Notes under the pieces: model-generated | Seen by the model: the letters and a program-made list of their open reading frames with translations, nothing else | Told to the model about the DNA's origin: nothing | Databases searched by the model: none | Assembly (NCBI RefSeq): GCF_042663585.1 | Contig: NZ_JBHTAN010000006.1 | Coordinates: 1,550,001-1,614,000, forward strand | Direction: 5' to 3' | Source: Natranaeroarchaeum sp042663585 | GTDB taxonomy: Archaea; Halobacteriota; Halobacteria; Halobacteriales; Natronoarchaeaceae | DNA: 64,000 nt | Shown here: positions 1 through 8,072 of the stretch, piece after piece | How positions within the stretch are numbered: the first letter of the stretch is position 1 | Layout: every line of letters starts with the position of its first letter | Translations under genes and position numbers: made by a program

Positions 1-508
1 CAACATCGAAACCACGCTGGGCGACATCCGTAACGACGCCAGCGAGAACAACACGAAACTGAAATTCAAGATCAACGACGTCGGTAGCGACGCCGCGTAC
101 ACCGAGTTCATCAAACACGAACTCACGCGGGACTACCTGCGTTCGCTGGTCCGCCGCGGCGCCTCGAAGATCGAGGCCTACATCACGGTCCTGACGACCG
201 ACGACTACCGCATACAGGTCCAGCCAGTCGCGTTCACGACGAAAAAGGCAGACGCCAGCCAGGAGCAGGCGATCCGCCGCGAGATGATCGACATCGTCGA
301 GGAAGCGGGCGCAGAGCGCTCCTTCGAGGAGCTACTCGACAGCATCGTCGAGGGGCGCCTCTCCAGTGCGATCTACGGCGAAGCGAAGACCATCTACCCG
401 GTCCGCCGCGTCGAGATCCAGAAGACCCGACTCGAAGCACGTCCCGAAGAGGTCGCTGCAGAAGAAGAGACCTCCGTCGACGTGGACGAAGAAGACGTCG
501 AAGTCTGA
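1..508 (+). CDS. rps3ae: 30S ribosomal protein S3Ae (5' end outside window)
   Basis: This is the C-terminal 168 residues of the archaeal/eukaryotic small-subunit protein S3Ae (S1e); the reading frame enters at base 2 and stops at 508. Recognisable family features are the KFKINDVGSDA stretch, the RRGASKIEAYITVLTTDDY segment and the terminal KTIYPVRRVEIQKTR block. The end is an acidic tail, common in haloarchaeal ribosomal proteins. It faces the convergent cupredoxin gene, with 45 bases between their stops. The start and upstream neighbours are not visible. Identification rests on sequence recall of the family and is firm. Confidence 0.95.
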   Translation, partial: NIETTLGDIRNDASENNTKLKFKINDVGSDAAYTEFIKHELTRDYLRSLVRRGASKIEAYITVLTTDDYRIQVQPVAFTTKKADASQEQAIRREMIDIVEEAGAERSFEELLDSIVEGRLSSAIYGEAKTIYPVRRVEIQKTRLEARPEEVAAEEETSVDVDEEDVEV

Positions 509-553
509 ACGCGCAGTTCGACCGATTTCTTTCGTGCGCTTCTCGCCGAGTCG

Positions 554-970
554 CTACTCCTCGTCAGTGACGACGATGACGCCGGTCATGTTACGGCGTT
601 CGTGTGGGATACAGACGTAGTGATGCTCGCCGGGCGTCTCGAAGGTGTGGCTATACGTCTCCTGTACTTCGATGTTCCCGCCGAGACCGCTCTCCCATGA
701 GTCGCGGGCCGCTTGCTCGCTCTCGTACCCGCCCGAGGCGAAGTACTCGGCATCCTCGGGGATCGCATTCTCGTAGGCGGTGACGGTGTGACTTCGCGAA
801 CTCGTATTTCGCCACACGACGGTCTCGCCGACGGACACCTCGTACTCGTCTGGCTTGAACGCGTTCGCGGTCATCCCGACGTCGTACTCCTGCTCGCCGA
901 AGACCGTACAGCCGGCCAACCCGGCGACAGTGGCACCGCCCAGGGTGGCGAGATACGTGCGACGATCCAT
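554..970 (-). CDS. Halocyanin/plastocyanin-like copper lipoprotein
   Basis: This 138-residue blue-copper domain protein is exported and lipid-anchored. The N-terminus MDRRTYLATLGG has twin arginines and leads to the lipobox LAGC, giving a predicted lipidated Cys at residue 21. The rest is one cupredoxin domain. Copper ligands can be placed at the first His in SRSHTVTAY, then Cys, His and a downstream Met in the C-terminal HHYVCIPHERRNMTG block. Halocyanins are membrane-attached one-electron carriers, so a role in a respiratory or redox chain is inferred; no partner oxidase is adjacent. It has its own TATA box 26 bases upstream and diverges from the phospholipid gene. Confidence 0.88.
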   Translation of the reverse strand: MDRRTYLATLGGATVAGLAGCTVFGEQEYDVGMTANAFKPDEYEVSVGETVVWRNTSSRSHTVTAYENAIPEDAEYFASGGYESEQAARDSWESGLGGNIEVQETYSHTFETPGEHHYVCIPHERRNMTGVIVVTDEE

Positions 971-991
971 AGATGCGTGTCAGGACTTCAC

Positions 992-1000
992 GAATATAGG
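992..1000 (-). promoter_or_regulatory. TATA box of the halocyanin-like gene
   Basis: On the minus strand this reads CCTATATTC, centred about 26 bases before the ATG at 970. That is the spacing of a leaderless haloarchaeal transcript. Confidence 0.6.
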
Positions 1001-1101
1001 TGCCGCGATCCGCAAGCGAACGGTTCGCAGTTGGAACGTCCCACGCGACTGTACGAGTCGAATGTAAAGACGTAAGTCTCGCGTGGGCATTCCACGGGCA
1101 T

Positions 1102-1821
1102 ATGCAGCCACGGTTCGTCGGTCGGATGAGCCTTGCCGACGCAGTGACGATATCGAACGCCGGCCTGGGCTTTCTGACCGTAATAGTGGCGTTTGCGGAT
1201 CCGCTGGCCGCGGCCAGGCTACTGCTGTTGGCGGCAATCGCCGACGGTCTGGACGGCGTCGTCGCCCGCAAGTACGGCGGTTCGCCCGCCGGTCCGTATC
1301 TCGACTCGCTCGCAGATGTGGCATCGTTCGCCATCGCGCCCGCAGTCATCGTCTTCGTCGTCGCGCGGGACGGTCTGGGGGTTACGGTGCCGGCGCTGAC
1401 CGTGGAGTCCGCACTCGTACTGGGGATTCCCGCCCTGTTCGTGGCGATGGCGGTCCTCCGCCTCGGCATGTACACCGCCTACGACACGCGGGACTCGTAC
1501 ACGGAAGGGATCCAGACTACGCTCGCGGCGACGGTCATCGGTGCGGGAATCCTGGCGGGCGTTGCCGATCCGTACTACCTGCTCGGCGCGACGGCACTGT
1601 TCTGTTATCTCATGGTCGCTCCGGTCGAGTACCCGGATCTGCTCGCCAGAGACGCGTTCATCATGGGCGTTACGCACGCGCTTGCGATCCTGATCCCGAC
1701 GTGGGCCGGGCGAACCTTCCCGTACGCGCTGCTTTCGCTCGCATTCGCATACATGCTTCTCGGTCCGCGGTTTTACTGGCGTGATGGTGTTCCGTCGCTG
1801 AGCACGAAAGGAAACGCTTAG
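1102..1821 (+). CDS. pssA: CDP-alcohol phosphatidyltransferase (archaetidylserine-synthase type)
   Basis: This is a 239-residue integral membrane enzyme that moves a phosphatidyl-type group from a CDP-activated lipid to an alcohol head group. The diagnostic motif is complete: D48, D51, G52, A55, R56, then G64, D68 and D72 (DGLDGVVAR, GPYLDSLAD). About six further hydrophobic segments follow. In haloarchaea the usual substrate is CDP-archaeol with serine, giving archaetidylserine; the head-group choice here is inferred. I chose ATG 1102 because the membrane domain begins soon after it; a longer in-frame extension to 1000 overlaps the divergent promoter region and has non-coding-like composition. 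Confidence 0.82.
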   Translation: MQPRFVGRMSLADAVTISNAGLGFLTVIVAFADPLAAARLLLLAAIADGLDGVVARKYGGSPAGPYLDSLADVASFAIAPAVIVFVVARDGLGVTVPALTVESALVLGIPALFVAMAVLRLGMYTAYDTRDSYTEGIQTTLAATVIGAGILAGVADPYYLLGATALFCYLMVAPVEYPDLLARDAFIMGVTHALAILIPTWAGRTFPYALLSLAFAYMLLGPRFYWRDGVPSLSTKGNA

Positions 1822-1897
1822 GAGGCGTACGGTAAGAGATAAGACTATATGAGTCCGGTCACGCTCCGGCGTAGCGGGCAGGGCATGGAGGGTCTAC

Positions 1898-3130
1898 ATG
1901 AGTGACGACGATAACGGCGACGACGGCGAGGCAGAGCTTACGATCGACGCGCTCCGGGAACGGCTCTCGGCGATCGAATCACAGCTTGACGAGGCCGAAA
2001 CCGAGATCGATCTCGACGAGGTCGAGAGCGAGTTGAACGCACTCGAAACGGATCTGGAAGCCGCCGATCTCCCGGATCCGGACGACGAGGACGAGGATCC
2101 GCCCGAGGAGGAGATCGAAGACGAGAAAAAAGACCTCGAAGAACAACTCGAAGAAGCACGCGGTCCGTACGACGAGGATGTCGTCGAGGAGATAGAGGTC
2201 GCGATCGACGAGATCGAGACCGCCGAGTGGACCGAAACCGGCCTGGACGGGGTCGCGACGGCCATCGAAACCTTCGTCGGCAGCGTCAACGACGAACTCG
2301 ATTCCTCGGTCGAACTCGCCGCAGACCCGGAGATCGAGGACTTCGTCGCGACGCTTGAAGACGCCGCCGAGACGATCGAAGCAGCAGGCCTCGACGCGGA
2401 CGACGACGCAGAGGCCATCGGAACGTTACTCGACGCCGCCGAACAGCTCGTCGACGACCTCGACGCGGCCGAGACGTGGGACGATCTCTCCGTCCGGGAG
2501 AAGCTCGATCACCACGGCTTCTACGACGTGCTGGACCACCGCAAGGACTTCCCGCCGGAGTGGCACGCGCTGAAGGTCTTCGAGAAACGCGGCGACGTCG
2601 ACAAGATCCTGATCGCGCTTGACATGCTCGACTCCGACTTCATGGAAGAGCACTGTCTCGAAGCCCTCGAACGGATGGCCCGCGAGGAAGCCGTCGAGCC
2701 GATGATGGAGCGCGCCCAGAAGCGCGACCAGGACGCCATTCGTATTCTCGGCAAGATCGGCTCCGAGGAACCGGTGGAGATGCTCCTCGAATACATCGAG
2801 GGCGACGGGAACCCGGGACTCCAGAAGGTCGTCATCAAGGCCCTCGGCGAGATCGGCTCTCAAGAAGCCACCCAGGGCGTCGCACAGAAACTGGACTCGG
2901 ACAACGAGGAACTCCGCAGTCGCGGCGCACGCGCACTCGGCCTGATCGGCGACACCCGCGCTATCGACCCGCTCGCAGACGTCCTCGCGGAGGACGACTC
3001 CGACACCGTCCGCGCCAGCGCGGCGTGGGCACTCAACCAGATCGGCACCGAAGCCGCGCTGGAGGAGGTCAGCCAGTACAGCGACGACAGAGCCTACCTC
3101 GTGCAGGCGGAAGCGGAAAAAGCGGTCTGA
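1898..3130 (+). CDS. HEAT-repeat protein with acidic coiled-coil N-terminus
   Basis: This is a 410-residue soluble protein. Residues 10-90 are a very acidic heptad-rich coiled coil, residues 90-190 are acidic and helical, and from about 200 the chain consists of HEAT/PBS-lyase-type repeats. Clear repeats contain ALGEIGSQEA, ALGLIGDTRA and ALNQIGTEAA at roughly 30-residue intervals. Such repeats form a superhelix for protein-protein contacts; the partner is unknown. A GGAGGG sequence lies six bases before the ATG and supports this start; a TATA-like ACTATATG lies near 1843-1850. The gene is convergent with the last gene of the pilus operon, 13 bases away. Confidence 0.8.
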   Translation: MSDDDNGDDGEAELTIDALRERLSAIESQLDEAETEIDLDEVESELNALETDLEAADLPDPDDEDEDPPEEEIEDEKKDLEEQLEEARGPYDEDVVEEIEVAIDEIETAEWTETGLDGVATAIETFVGSVNDELDSSVELAADPEIEDFVATLEDAAETIEAAGLDADDDAEAIGTLLDAAEQLVDDLDAAETWDDLSVREKLDHHGFYDVLDHRKDFPPEWHALKVFEKRGDVDKILIALDMLDSDFMEEHCLEALERMAREEAVEPMMERAQKRDQDAIRILGKIGSEEPVEMLLEYIEGDGNPGLQKVVIKALGEIGSQEATQGVAQKLDSDNEELRSRGARALGLIGDTRAIDPLADVLAEDDSDTVRASAAWALNQIGTEAALEEVSQYSDDRAYLVQAEAEKAV

Positions 3131-3143
3131 TCGACGACTCGTT

Positions 3144-3941
3144 TTAACTCTCGCTGCGTTCCAGACTCAGTTCGACGTCGGTGCTGCGGACGACGACGCT
3201 GTTGTCCGAGCCCACGGCACAGGTTGCAGTAAAGTCGTCACCTGTGTCGATAGTGTCCGGATCGGTCACCGACCAGCCGGATTCGTCGAAGTATCGTGCC
3301 CACGCATCCGCGTGCGAGGAATCCCTGATCGTGAGCTCGATGTTTTCGTCACTATCGTGCGTATACGCCTGCTGACCGTTCTGAATCGCACCGATCTGCA
3401 TCGTGCTGTCGCTGCCGATGGCTACGGGGCCATCACGCTTGATGTCGACGAACGAGACTATCGCGCGAGTCTCGCCACTGGCATCCCGGCAGACAAACTC
3501 GGGTTCGCGAATCATCACGCTGTTCTCGTCGTCGGAGCGGAACACCGCGCCCAGTTCGTAGGAGATCCGCGTATTGTCGTTGTCGTAGTGCATCGCGCCG
3601 ACTGGCTGGTCGACGTTTTCATCGATTCCATTGATCGTTAGCTCTGGTGCGTCCTCGTCAATACTCATCCGCGCACCGCGCGGATTCAACTCGCTCAGTC
3701 GCTCCTGCCCGCGGTTCGTCTGGAGGTCGTTGAACGACGCTCCCATCGACTCGAAGGCATGGACTGCGTTCTGGTCCTGCTGTGCCGCCTGGGCGTCGCC
3801 GAGTGCGCCGATACCGAAGACGTAGACGACGCCGACCGACGTGATGATGACGCCGAAGACGAGCACGAACGCCAGCAAGTCGCTGACTGCGCGGTCACGG
3901 GCCGAGGTCGTCTCGTCGCTGGTCCGCTCTGGTCCGATCAT
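3144..3941 (-). CDS. Pilin-like protein 5 of the pilus operon (DUF7289-like)
   Basis: This 265-residue protein has a hydrophilic N-terminus, then a class III (prepilin-type) signal DRA-VSDLLAF followed by a hydrophobic helix at about residues 18-42. Cleavage after RA would leave a mature protein beginning VSDLL. The large C-terminal domain looks like a beta-rich surface domain with Cys residues in EFVCRDASGE and ATCAVG that could form a disulfide. The ATG at 3941 overlaps the preceding gene's stop by one base (TAATG), which indicates translational coupling and decides the start. It is last in the operon and the largest pilin-like product, so it may be a tip or minor subunit (inference). Confidence 0.75.
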   Translation of the reverse strand: MIGPERTSDETTSARDRAVSDLLAFVLVFGVIITSVGVVYVFGIGALGDAQAAQQDQNAVHAFESMGASFNDLQTNRGQERLSELNPRGARMSIDEDAPELTINGIDENVDQPVGAMHYDNDNTRISYELGAVFRSDDENSVMIREPEFVCRDASGETRAIVSFVDIKRDGPVAIGSDSTMQIGAIQNGQQAYTHDSDENIELTIRDSSHADAWARYFDESGWSVTDPDTIDTGDDFTATCAVGSDNSVVVRSTDVELSLERSES

Positions 3942-4444
3942 TATGGCCGCTCCTGTGAGATGGTAATCTTGCTCCCGTTGTAGTGGATCCAGATATCGCC
4001 GCCCTGCACGGTCGTCGAGGTATCGATATCCGTCTCGACGGTCAGGGGTACTTCGACATTGTCCGTTTGCCCGGATTCGATCACGAGACACTGGTCTGGA
4101 TCCCACGTATCGCACTCGCCTGCATCGTCGTCGTACAGAGTGACGAAGTACTGTCCCCCTGAGAGCCGTCGCGGATGCTCGGTTTGCACTGTCACTGTAG
4201 CAGGGTCCGGATCACCGTCCGCGCGCTGAGCGGCCTGATCGACGGCCGTAATCTCTGTTGCCAGCCGATCGCCGATCGTCGACTTCTCGTCGTAGGTCGC
4301 CCGGTCCTTCTGGTTGTCCAGTAGCGTCCCCGTCCCGATCAACAGCCCGGAGATCAGGATCGTCGTGATCGCAATCGTGAGGACGTGCGTGATCGTCACC
4401 GAGACGGCGCGGCGGTCGGCCGGAAGTGATCGTTTTCGGCTCAT
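3941..4444 (-). CDS. Pilin-like protein 4 of the pilus operon (DUF7266-like)
   Basis: This is a 167-residue type IV pilin-like protein. The N-terminus MSRKRSLPADRRA is followed by VSVTITHVLTIA and a hydrophobic helix to about residue 40, a class III signal with likely cleavage between RRA and VS. The C-terminal domain has a Cys pair (GECDTWDPDQCLV) that could form a small disulfide loop outside the cell. It shares the R-A-V processing pattern with the next gene. Its ATG overlaps the stop of the previous pilin gene by one base (TGATG). The function within a pilus or pseudopilus is inferred from the operon with the ATPase and platform genes. Confidence 0.75.
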   Translation of the reverse strand: MSRKRSLPADRRAVSVTITHVLTIAITTILISGLLIGTGTLLDNQKDRATYDEKSTIGDRLATEITAVDQAAQRADGDPDPATVTVQTEHPRRLSGGQYFVTLYDDDAGECDTWDPDQCLVIESGQTDNVEVPLTVETDIDTSTTVQGGDIWIHYNGSKITISQERP

Positions 4445-4893
4445 CAGACGGTCACCTCGATAGTTCGTTCTTTCGTCACCGAGCGCGTCTCGTATATCAC
4501 TGTCACTTGGACCGTATCGATCTTATCGCTGGACTTTGTGGTGCTAACCTCATCGGGTGGGATCGAGACGATAGTTGGTCCCGAGTCGCCGTATCGCTCG
4601 GCGATCAGTCGATCATACTCTTTGATCGAGTTATGGAACGCGGTCGTACGCTCGCTGTAATTGCCGTTGGCAGAGTCGTTGTTGGCCCGCTGGGCGAGGC
4701 TGGCGACCGTCCGGTTAACGTCTGACTCGACCGCCGACCCATCCGAAATGCCTGCATTCGTCGAACTCGCCGCCATGTTTGCGGTAAAAAGCGTCGTCGA
4801 AAAGACGACGACAATACCGATCAGCACTAGTGAGAGAGCGACGGCTCCAACAAGGATCAACTGGCCGCGGTCGTCGCGTGTGGTTCCAGTCAT
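4444..4893 (-). CDS. Pilin-like protein 3 of the pilus operon (DUF7261-like)
   Basis: This is a 149-residue protein with N-terminus MTGTTRDDRG followed by QLILVGAVALSLVLIG, a classic G-Q prepilin-peptidase site and hydrophobic pilin helix. Unlike typical pilins there is no Glu near position +5 of the mature chain, which in other systems marks an initiating minor pilin; that reading is inference. The exposed domain is helical and ends in short beta strands. The start codon lies two bases after the stop of the preceding gene and the stop overlaps the next gene's start, so the unit is translationally coupled. Confidence 0.75.
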   Translation of the reverse strand: MTGTTRDDRGQLILVGAVALSLVLIGIVVVFSTTLFTANMAASSTNAGISDGSAVESDVNRTVASLAQRANNDSANGNYSERTTAFHNSIKEYDRLIAERYGDSGPTIVSIPPDEVSTTKSSDKIDTVQVTVIYETRSVTKERTIEVTV

Positions 4894-4895
4894 GA

Positions 4896-5492
4896 TTATC
4901 GGATCGTCAGTCGCACCTCGACGACGTTGTATATGTAATCGTTGCTGGTAGCACCTCGCGTAACGGGGTAGTTGTCTCCATCGTCGGATAACGTGTTGAG
5001 TTCCTCTTCAGGGTCGGCGCAGGAGGTGCCGCTCCCGCTCTCGCGAAGGAGCGGCTCGTCTTCGTACAGCGTTACTGTTCGGCTCACTGTCACGCCGTTA
5101 CGCGTCGACGCACCCTGGTAGGTGACTCGTTCCGTGCTGGTATCGGTAGCGTACTTGATCTCGAGATTGTACGACCGGTCCCGGTCTCCGAACGTGTCAT
5201 CGAGGAGTGTCTGGAGTTCCGTATCATTGGGCGGTGCCGTCGCGGTCCCTTCCTGGCCAAACCACTCTTCTTCGGTCGTATTGTAGCACCGCGCCATCTG
5301 AGTAAGGTGCCCCTCGTCGGCGGCGATCTGCATGACGTCTTTGGCCTCCTGTTCGATCTGTGCCTGATTCCCGGTTTCGCCGGTCGACGGGAGCAAGACA
5401 GCGGAGTTCAGCGCGAAGAGGACGGCAGTTAGCAGGATCATCGCGCCGATGACGCCTTCGAGCGTGAACGCCTGGCCGCGTTTGTCAGACAT
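4896..5492 (-). CDS. Pilin-like protein 2 of the pilus operon (DUF7288-like)
   Basis: This is a 198-residue pilin-like protein starting MSDKRG-QAFTLEGVIGAM. Of the five it has the most conventional type IV pilin signature, with an R-G-Q cleavage site, a Glu at mature position 6 and a hydrophobic helix to about residue 32. The surface domain contains Cys residues in MARCYNTT and GTSCADPEEE that may pair. I prefer ATG 5492, which leaves two bases after the previous stop; an alternative ATG at 5501 adds MVI and overlaps the upstream gene by seven bases. It is a candidate for the major pilin, judged from the signature only. Confidence 0.75.
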   Translation of the reverse strand: MSDKRGQAFTLEGVIGAMILLTAVLFALNSAVLLPSTGETGNQAQIEQEAKDVMQIAADEGHLTQMARCYNTTEEEWFGQEGTATAPPNDTELQTLLDDTFGDRDRSYNLEIKYATDTSTERVTYQGASTRNGVTVSRTVTLYEDEPLLRESGSGTSCADPEEELNTLSDDGDNYPVTRGATSNDYIYNVVEVRLTIR

Positions 5493-5494
5493 GA

Positions 5495-6013
5495 TTACCA
5501 TACCCTCACTGTGAGTCGATACGCCACGTCGCCCTGGTCAGCAGCGTCGATTTCACCATCGTCGATCTGTACGATACGCGAGACCGACGATGAGTCCTGC
5601 CCACGGTACTCGTGACCGACTACCGCGTCGCCGTGATCTTGCAGTTCAATCGGATCGGTTTCGTCAGGCGACAACGGCGTAATCGTCACGTTGACCTGTG
5701 ATGTCGACGCCAGCCCGGCCTCCGCCTGCAGTACCTCCGGATCGTCGTCCTCGAACCATCGATCGATATCTACCTCTGTCATCATGTTCCGCTCGTCCCC
5801 ACCGTCGACGATCAACATCCCGACGCGCTCGGCCTGCGCGCTCGTGTCTTCGCCCTGGATCGCCTGTCCGTAGGGAGTGAACAGCGTCGGAAAGTACACA
5901 AAGACTGCGCCGACGACGAGCAGGAAGATGCTGATACCGATGGCAAAGTCCTGAGCCGTTTGGGCGCGCTCATCGGTCCAGAGACCGCCAACGGAGATGC
6001 TGTTACGCTCCAT
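5495..6013 (-). CDS. Pilin-like protein 1 of the pilus operon (DUF7287-like)
   Basis: This is a 172-residue protein with a 17-residue hydrophilic leader (MERNSISVGGLWTDERA) and then QTAQDFAIGISIFLLVVG. The likely prepilin-peptidase cut is after RA, giving a mature Q-T-A-Q-D start with Asp at position 5 where pilins usually carry Glu. A hydrophobic helix runs to about residue 45. The remaining domain is acidic and probably extracellular. It starts one base after the stop of the platform-protein gene and is the first of five consecutive pilin-like genes, all with an R-[GA]-[QV] site. Confidence 0.75.
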   Translation of the reverse strand: MERNSISVGGLWTDERAQTAQDFAIGISIFLLVVGAVFVYFPTLFTPYGQAIQGEDTSAQAERVGMLIVDGGDERNMMTEVDIDRWFEDDDPEVLQAEAGLASTSQVNVTITPLSPDETDPIELQDHGDAVVGHEYRGQDSSSVSRIVQIDDGEIDAADQGDVAYRLTVRVW

Positions 6014-6014
6014 G

Positions 6015-8072
6015 TTAGCCGATGATCATCCAGGTTACCAGTGCGATAGTCATGAGGACGATGACGAACTTCATCCCGCTGAGGATCTCCGCGTCGCGGA
6101 TGTAACCGCTGATCATCCCCGAGAGGACCGCCTGCATCGTTACGGCGTGGAGGAACAGCATCGACATTAGCTGGGTGTCGAGATCAGATCCGAGCGCTTC
6201 CGGTCCGCCACCGCCCCCCTGGAGTTCTCCGCTGGACTCGGCCGCCCCCTCGGTTAGTCCAGCCATCACGTCGAGGAACTGCGTCTGGAGGATGGCCATC
6301 ACGGCCAGCAGCGTCAGATACGTCATGATGATGATGACGACCTGCATCAGGGTCCGGGACTTGCGCTCGCGCTCGATGTCGTCCTGATTCTCGCTCGCCT
6401 GCGCAGCAGTCGTCAGGACGTCCGTGATCTGGCTGGATGCCTCCTGGGCTTTGCTGATGAGTTTGATCGTCCGTGCCATCCGGGGCATGTGGTACTTGTT
6501 GTTGAACTCCACCAGTGCGTCGCGAAGGCTCATCCCGTAGTTGACCTTCGCGTACATCGTCTCGAACTCCGTCGAAAGCTTCCCCGAGGAGGTGTCCGAA
6601 ACCGTGCTGAACGACTCCAGCAGCGTCATGCCGGTGTCGTTTGCGCTCGAAAGCTTCCGGAGGCTGTCGGACATATCACTCAGGACCTTCTTGCGGTGTC
6701 TGGTGTTCCACTCGTAGAAGACCGTCAGCGGCAACAGCACGATGTACAGGGGGAGGTAGACGTAGACGAACGTCCCCCAGATCGCGTTCTCCTGTAATCC
6801 GCCCCACGACGTCGGAACCGAACCGGAGGCAAGCGCCGTGACGATAACGACGAGTCCGACAGGGACAGTCAGTACGAGCGTCATCAGGGGGTTATCTCTG
6901 AAGAAGATGTGTGGCCGACGGATTATCTTGAGCGTCTCGTAGGTTCCCTCCCGGTCTTTCATCCGGTCGAACACGCCGAAATCGCCGGTATACTCCTCGA
7001 CGAGGCCGAGATTGAGGAGACCGGTATCAGTGTCGACCTTCACCCACTGACTCGATCCTTCAGGATTGAGATAGCCGTCTCCGGGGTCGTCCTCCTTGAC
7101 CGTCGAGATCAGGACGAGGAAACCGAGGCCGGTCAGCGGAACCAGCGCGTAGACGGTCCCGTACAGCATCGTCGTCTGATCCTGGCCCATCATCTCCATG
7201 ATGACGAGGATAATGATGAGCAAGAGGGGGAACAGCGACAGGGTCATGTACATCTCCCCGAACAGTTCCAGCGTTTCGAGGGTCATCTCCTGTTGCTGTT
7301 TCGCGGTCCGCATGTGCTTTTCCTTCTTGTCGTTGAGGAAACTCTGCATGTCACCGCCGCTGTTGACGATCGACAGCATATCCGTCATGAACTGGCTCAA
7401 CTCACTGCTCGGCGACGTCATCGCCTGGTTGCGGATCGCCGTCCGGTAGTCGGTATCGAAGTACTCAGTCTCCTGGACGAGGCTCTGAAACTCGCGGGCG
7501 ACTTCGCCGTAGGTGTCCTCGGCGTTCGCCATTGCCTGCAGGATCTCCAGTTGATTGAGCCCCCCGACCGAGAGCGCGTACATGAACGAGACCGCGTCGG
7601 GCAACAGCATGTTGATCTCGCGTTTCCGTGCCGACGAGCGAGAGTACGGTACCGCGACGAGCGCACCGAAACCGACCGCAAAGCCGACCGTTCCGAACAC
7701 CAGCCCCGTAACGGCGATGACCAGCGGGATGCGAAGGCTGACAACTAGCTCCAGCAATGCATCGTTCGAGATCGGGATCCCCAGAAGCGGTTCCTGGCCG
7801 AACAGCCCCATCGCGACCAGCGAGTAGCCGAGCAACGTTCCGAGTGCCCACAGAATGACGCCGCTGATCACGCCGATCGCGAGCGCCCGGGAGATATACA
7901 TCTCGACGGTCGCGGGCATCCGCGCCTCGGCCAGTTTCTGCTCGACGTCGGCGACGAAATCGCTATCGTCCGCAAACAATCGCTCGTACAGCGGATAAAA
8001 CGCGTCGCCGAGACCGTCGCCGGAACCGAACCCGCCGCCACCGCTCGGCCCACCAGTCGTGTCGAGGCTCAT
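6015..8072 (-). CDS. pilC: Type IV pilus/T2SS platform membrane protein (TadC/PilC/FlaJ family)
   Basis: This is a 685-residue polytopic membrane protein with two T2SSF domains, at about residues 150-260 and 455-560, each followed by paired hydrophobic segments. Further membrane helices lie near 50-80, 105-140, 275-330, 400-425 and at the C-terminus. This duplicated layout is typical of archaeal platform proteins. It would sit in the membrane and couple ATP hydrolysis by the next protein to pilin insertion. Conserved elements include DAVSFMYALSVGGLNQLEI in the first domain and a matching TGMTLLESFSTVSDTSSG in the second. Its ATG overlaps the ATPase stop by one base (TGATG). The symbol follows haloarchaeal PilC usage; the paralogue number cannot be assigned. 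Confidence 0.9.
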   Translation of the reverse strand: MSLDTTGGPSGGGGFGSGDGLGDAFYPLYERLFADDSDFVADVEQKLAEARMPATVEMYISRALAIGVISGVILWALGTLLGYSLVAMGLFGQEPLLGIPISNDALLELVVSLRIPLVIAVTGLVFGTVGFAVGFGALVAVPYSRSSARKREINMLLPDAVSFMYALSVGGLNQLEILQAMANAEDTYGEVAREFQSLVQETEYFDTDYRTAIRNQAMTSPSSELSQFMTDMLSIVNSGGDMQSFLNDKKEKHMRTAKQQQEMTLETLELFGEMYMTLSLFPLLLIIILVIMEMMGQDQTTMLYGTVYALVPLTGLGFLVLISTVKEDDPGDGYLNPEGSSQWVKVDTDTGLLNLGLVEEYTGDFGVFDRMKDREGTYETLKIIRRPHIFFRDNPLMTLVLTVPVGLVVIVTALASGSVPTSWGGLQENAIWGTFVYVYLPLYIVLLPLTVFYEWNTRHRKKVLSDMSDSLRKLSSANDTGMTLLESFSTVSDTSSGKLSTEFETMYAKVNYGMSLRDALVEFNNKYHMPRMARTIKLISKAQEASSQITDVLTTAAQASENQDDIERERKSRTLMQVVIIIMTYLTLLAVMAILQTQFLDVMAGLTEGAAESSGELQGGGGGPEALGSDLDTQLMSMLFLHAVTMQAVLSGMISGYIRDAEILSGMKFVIVLMTIALVTWMIIG

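Noticed and set aside
6909..7748. 279-codon plus-strand frame rich in His, Arg and Asp
   Set aside because: It is antisense to the platform protein, whose motifs and operon position are clear.
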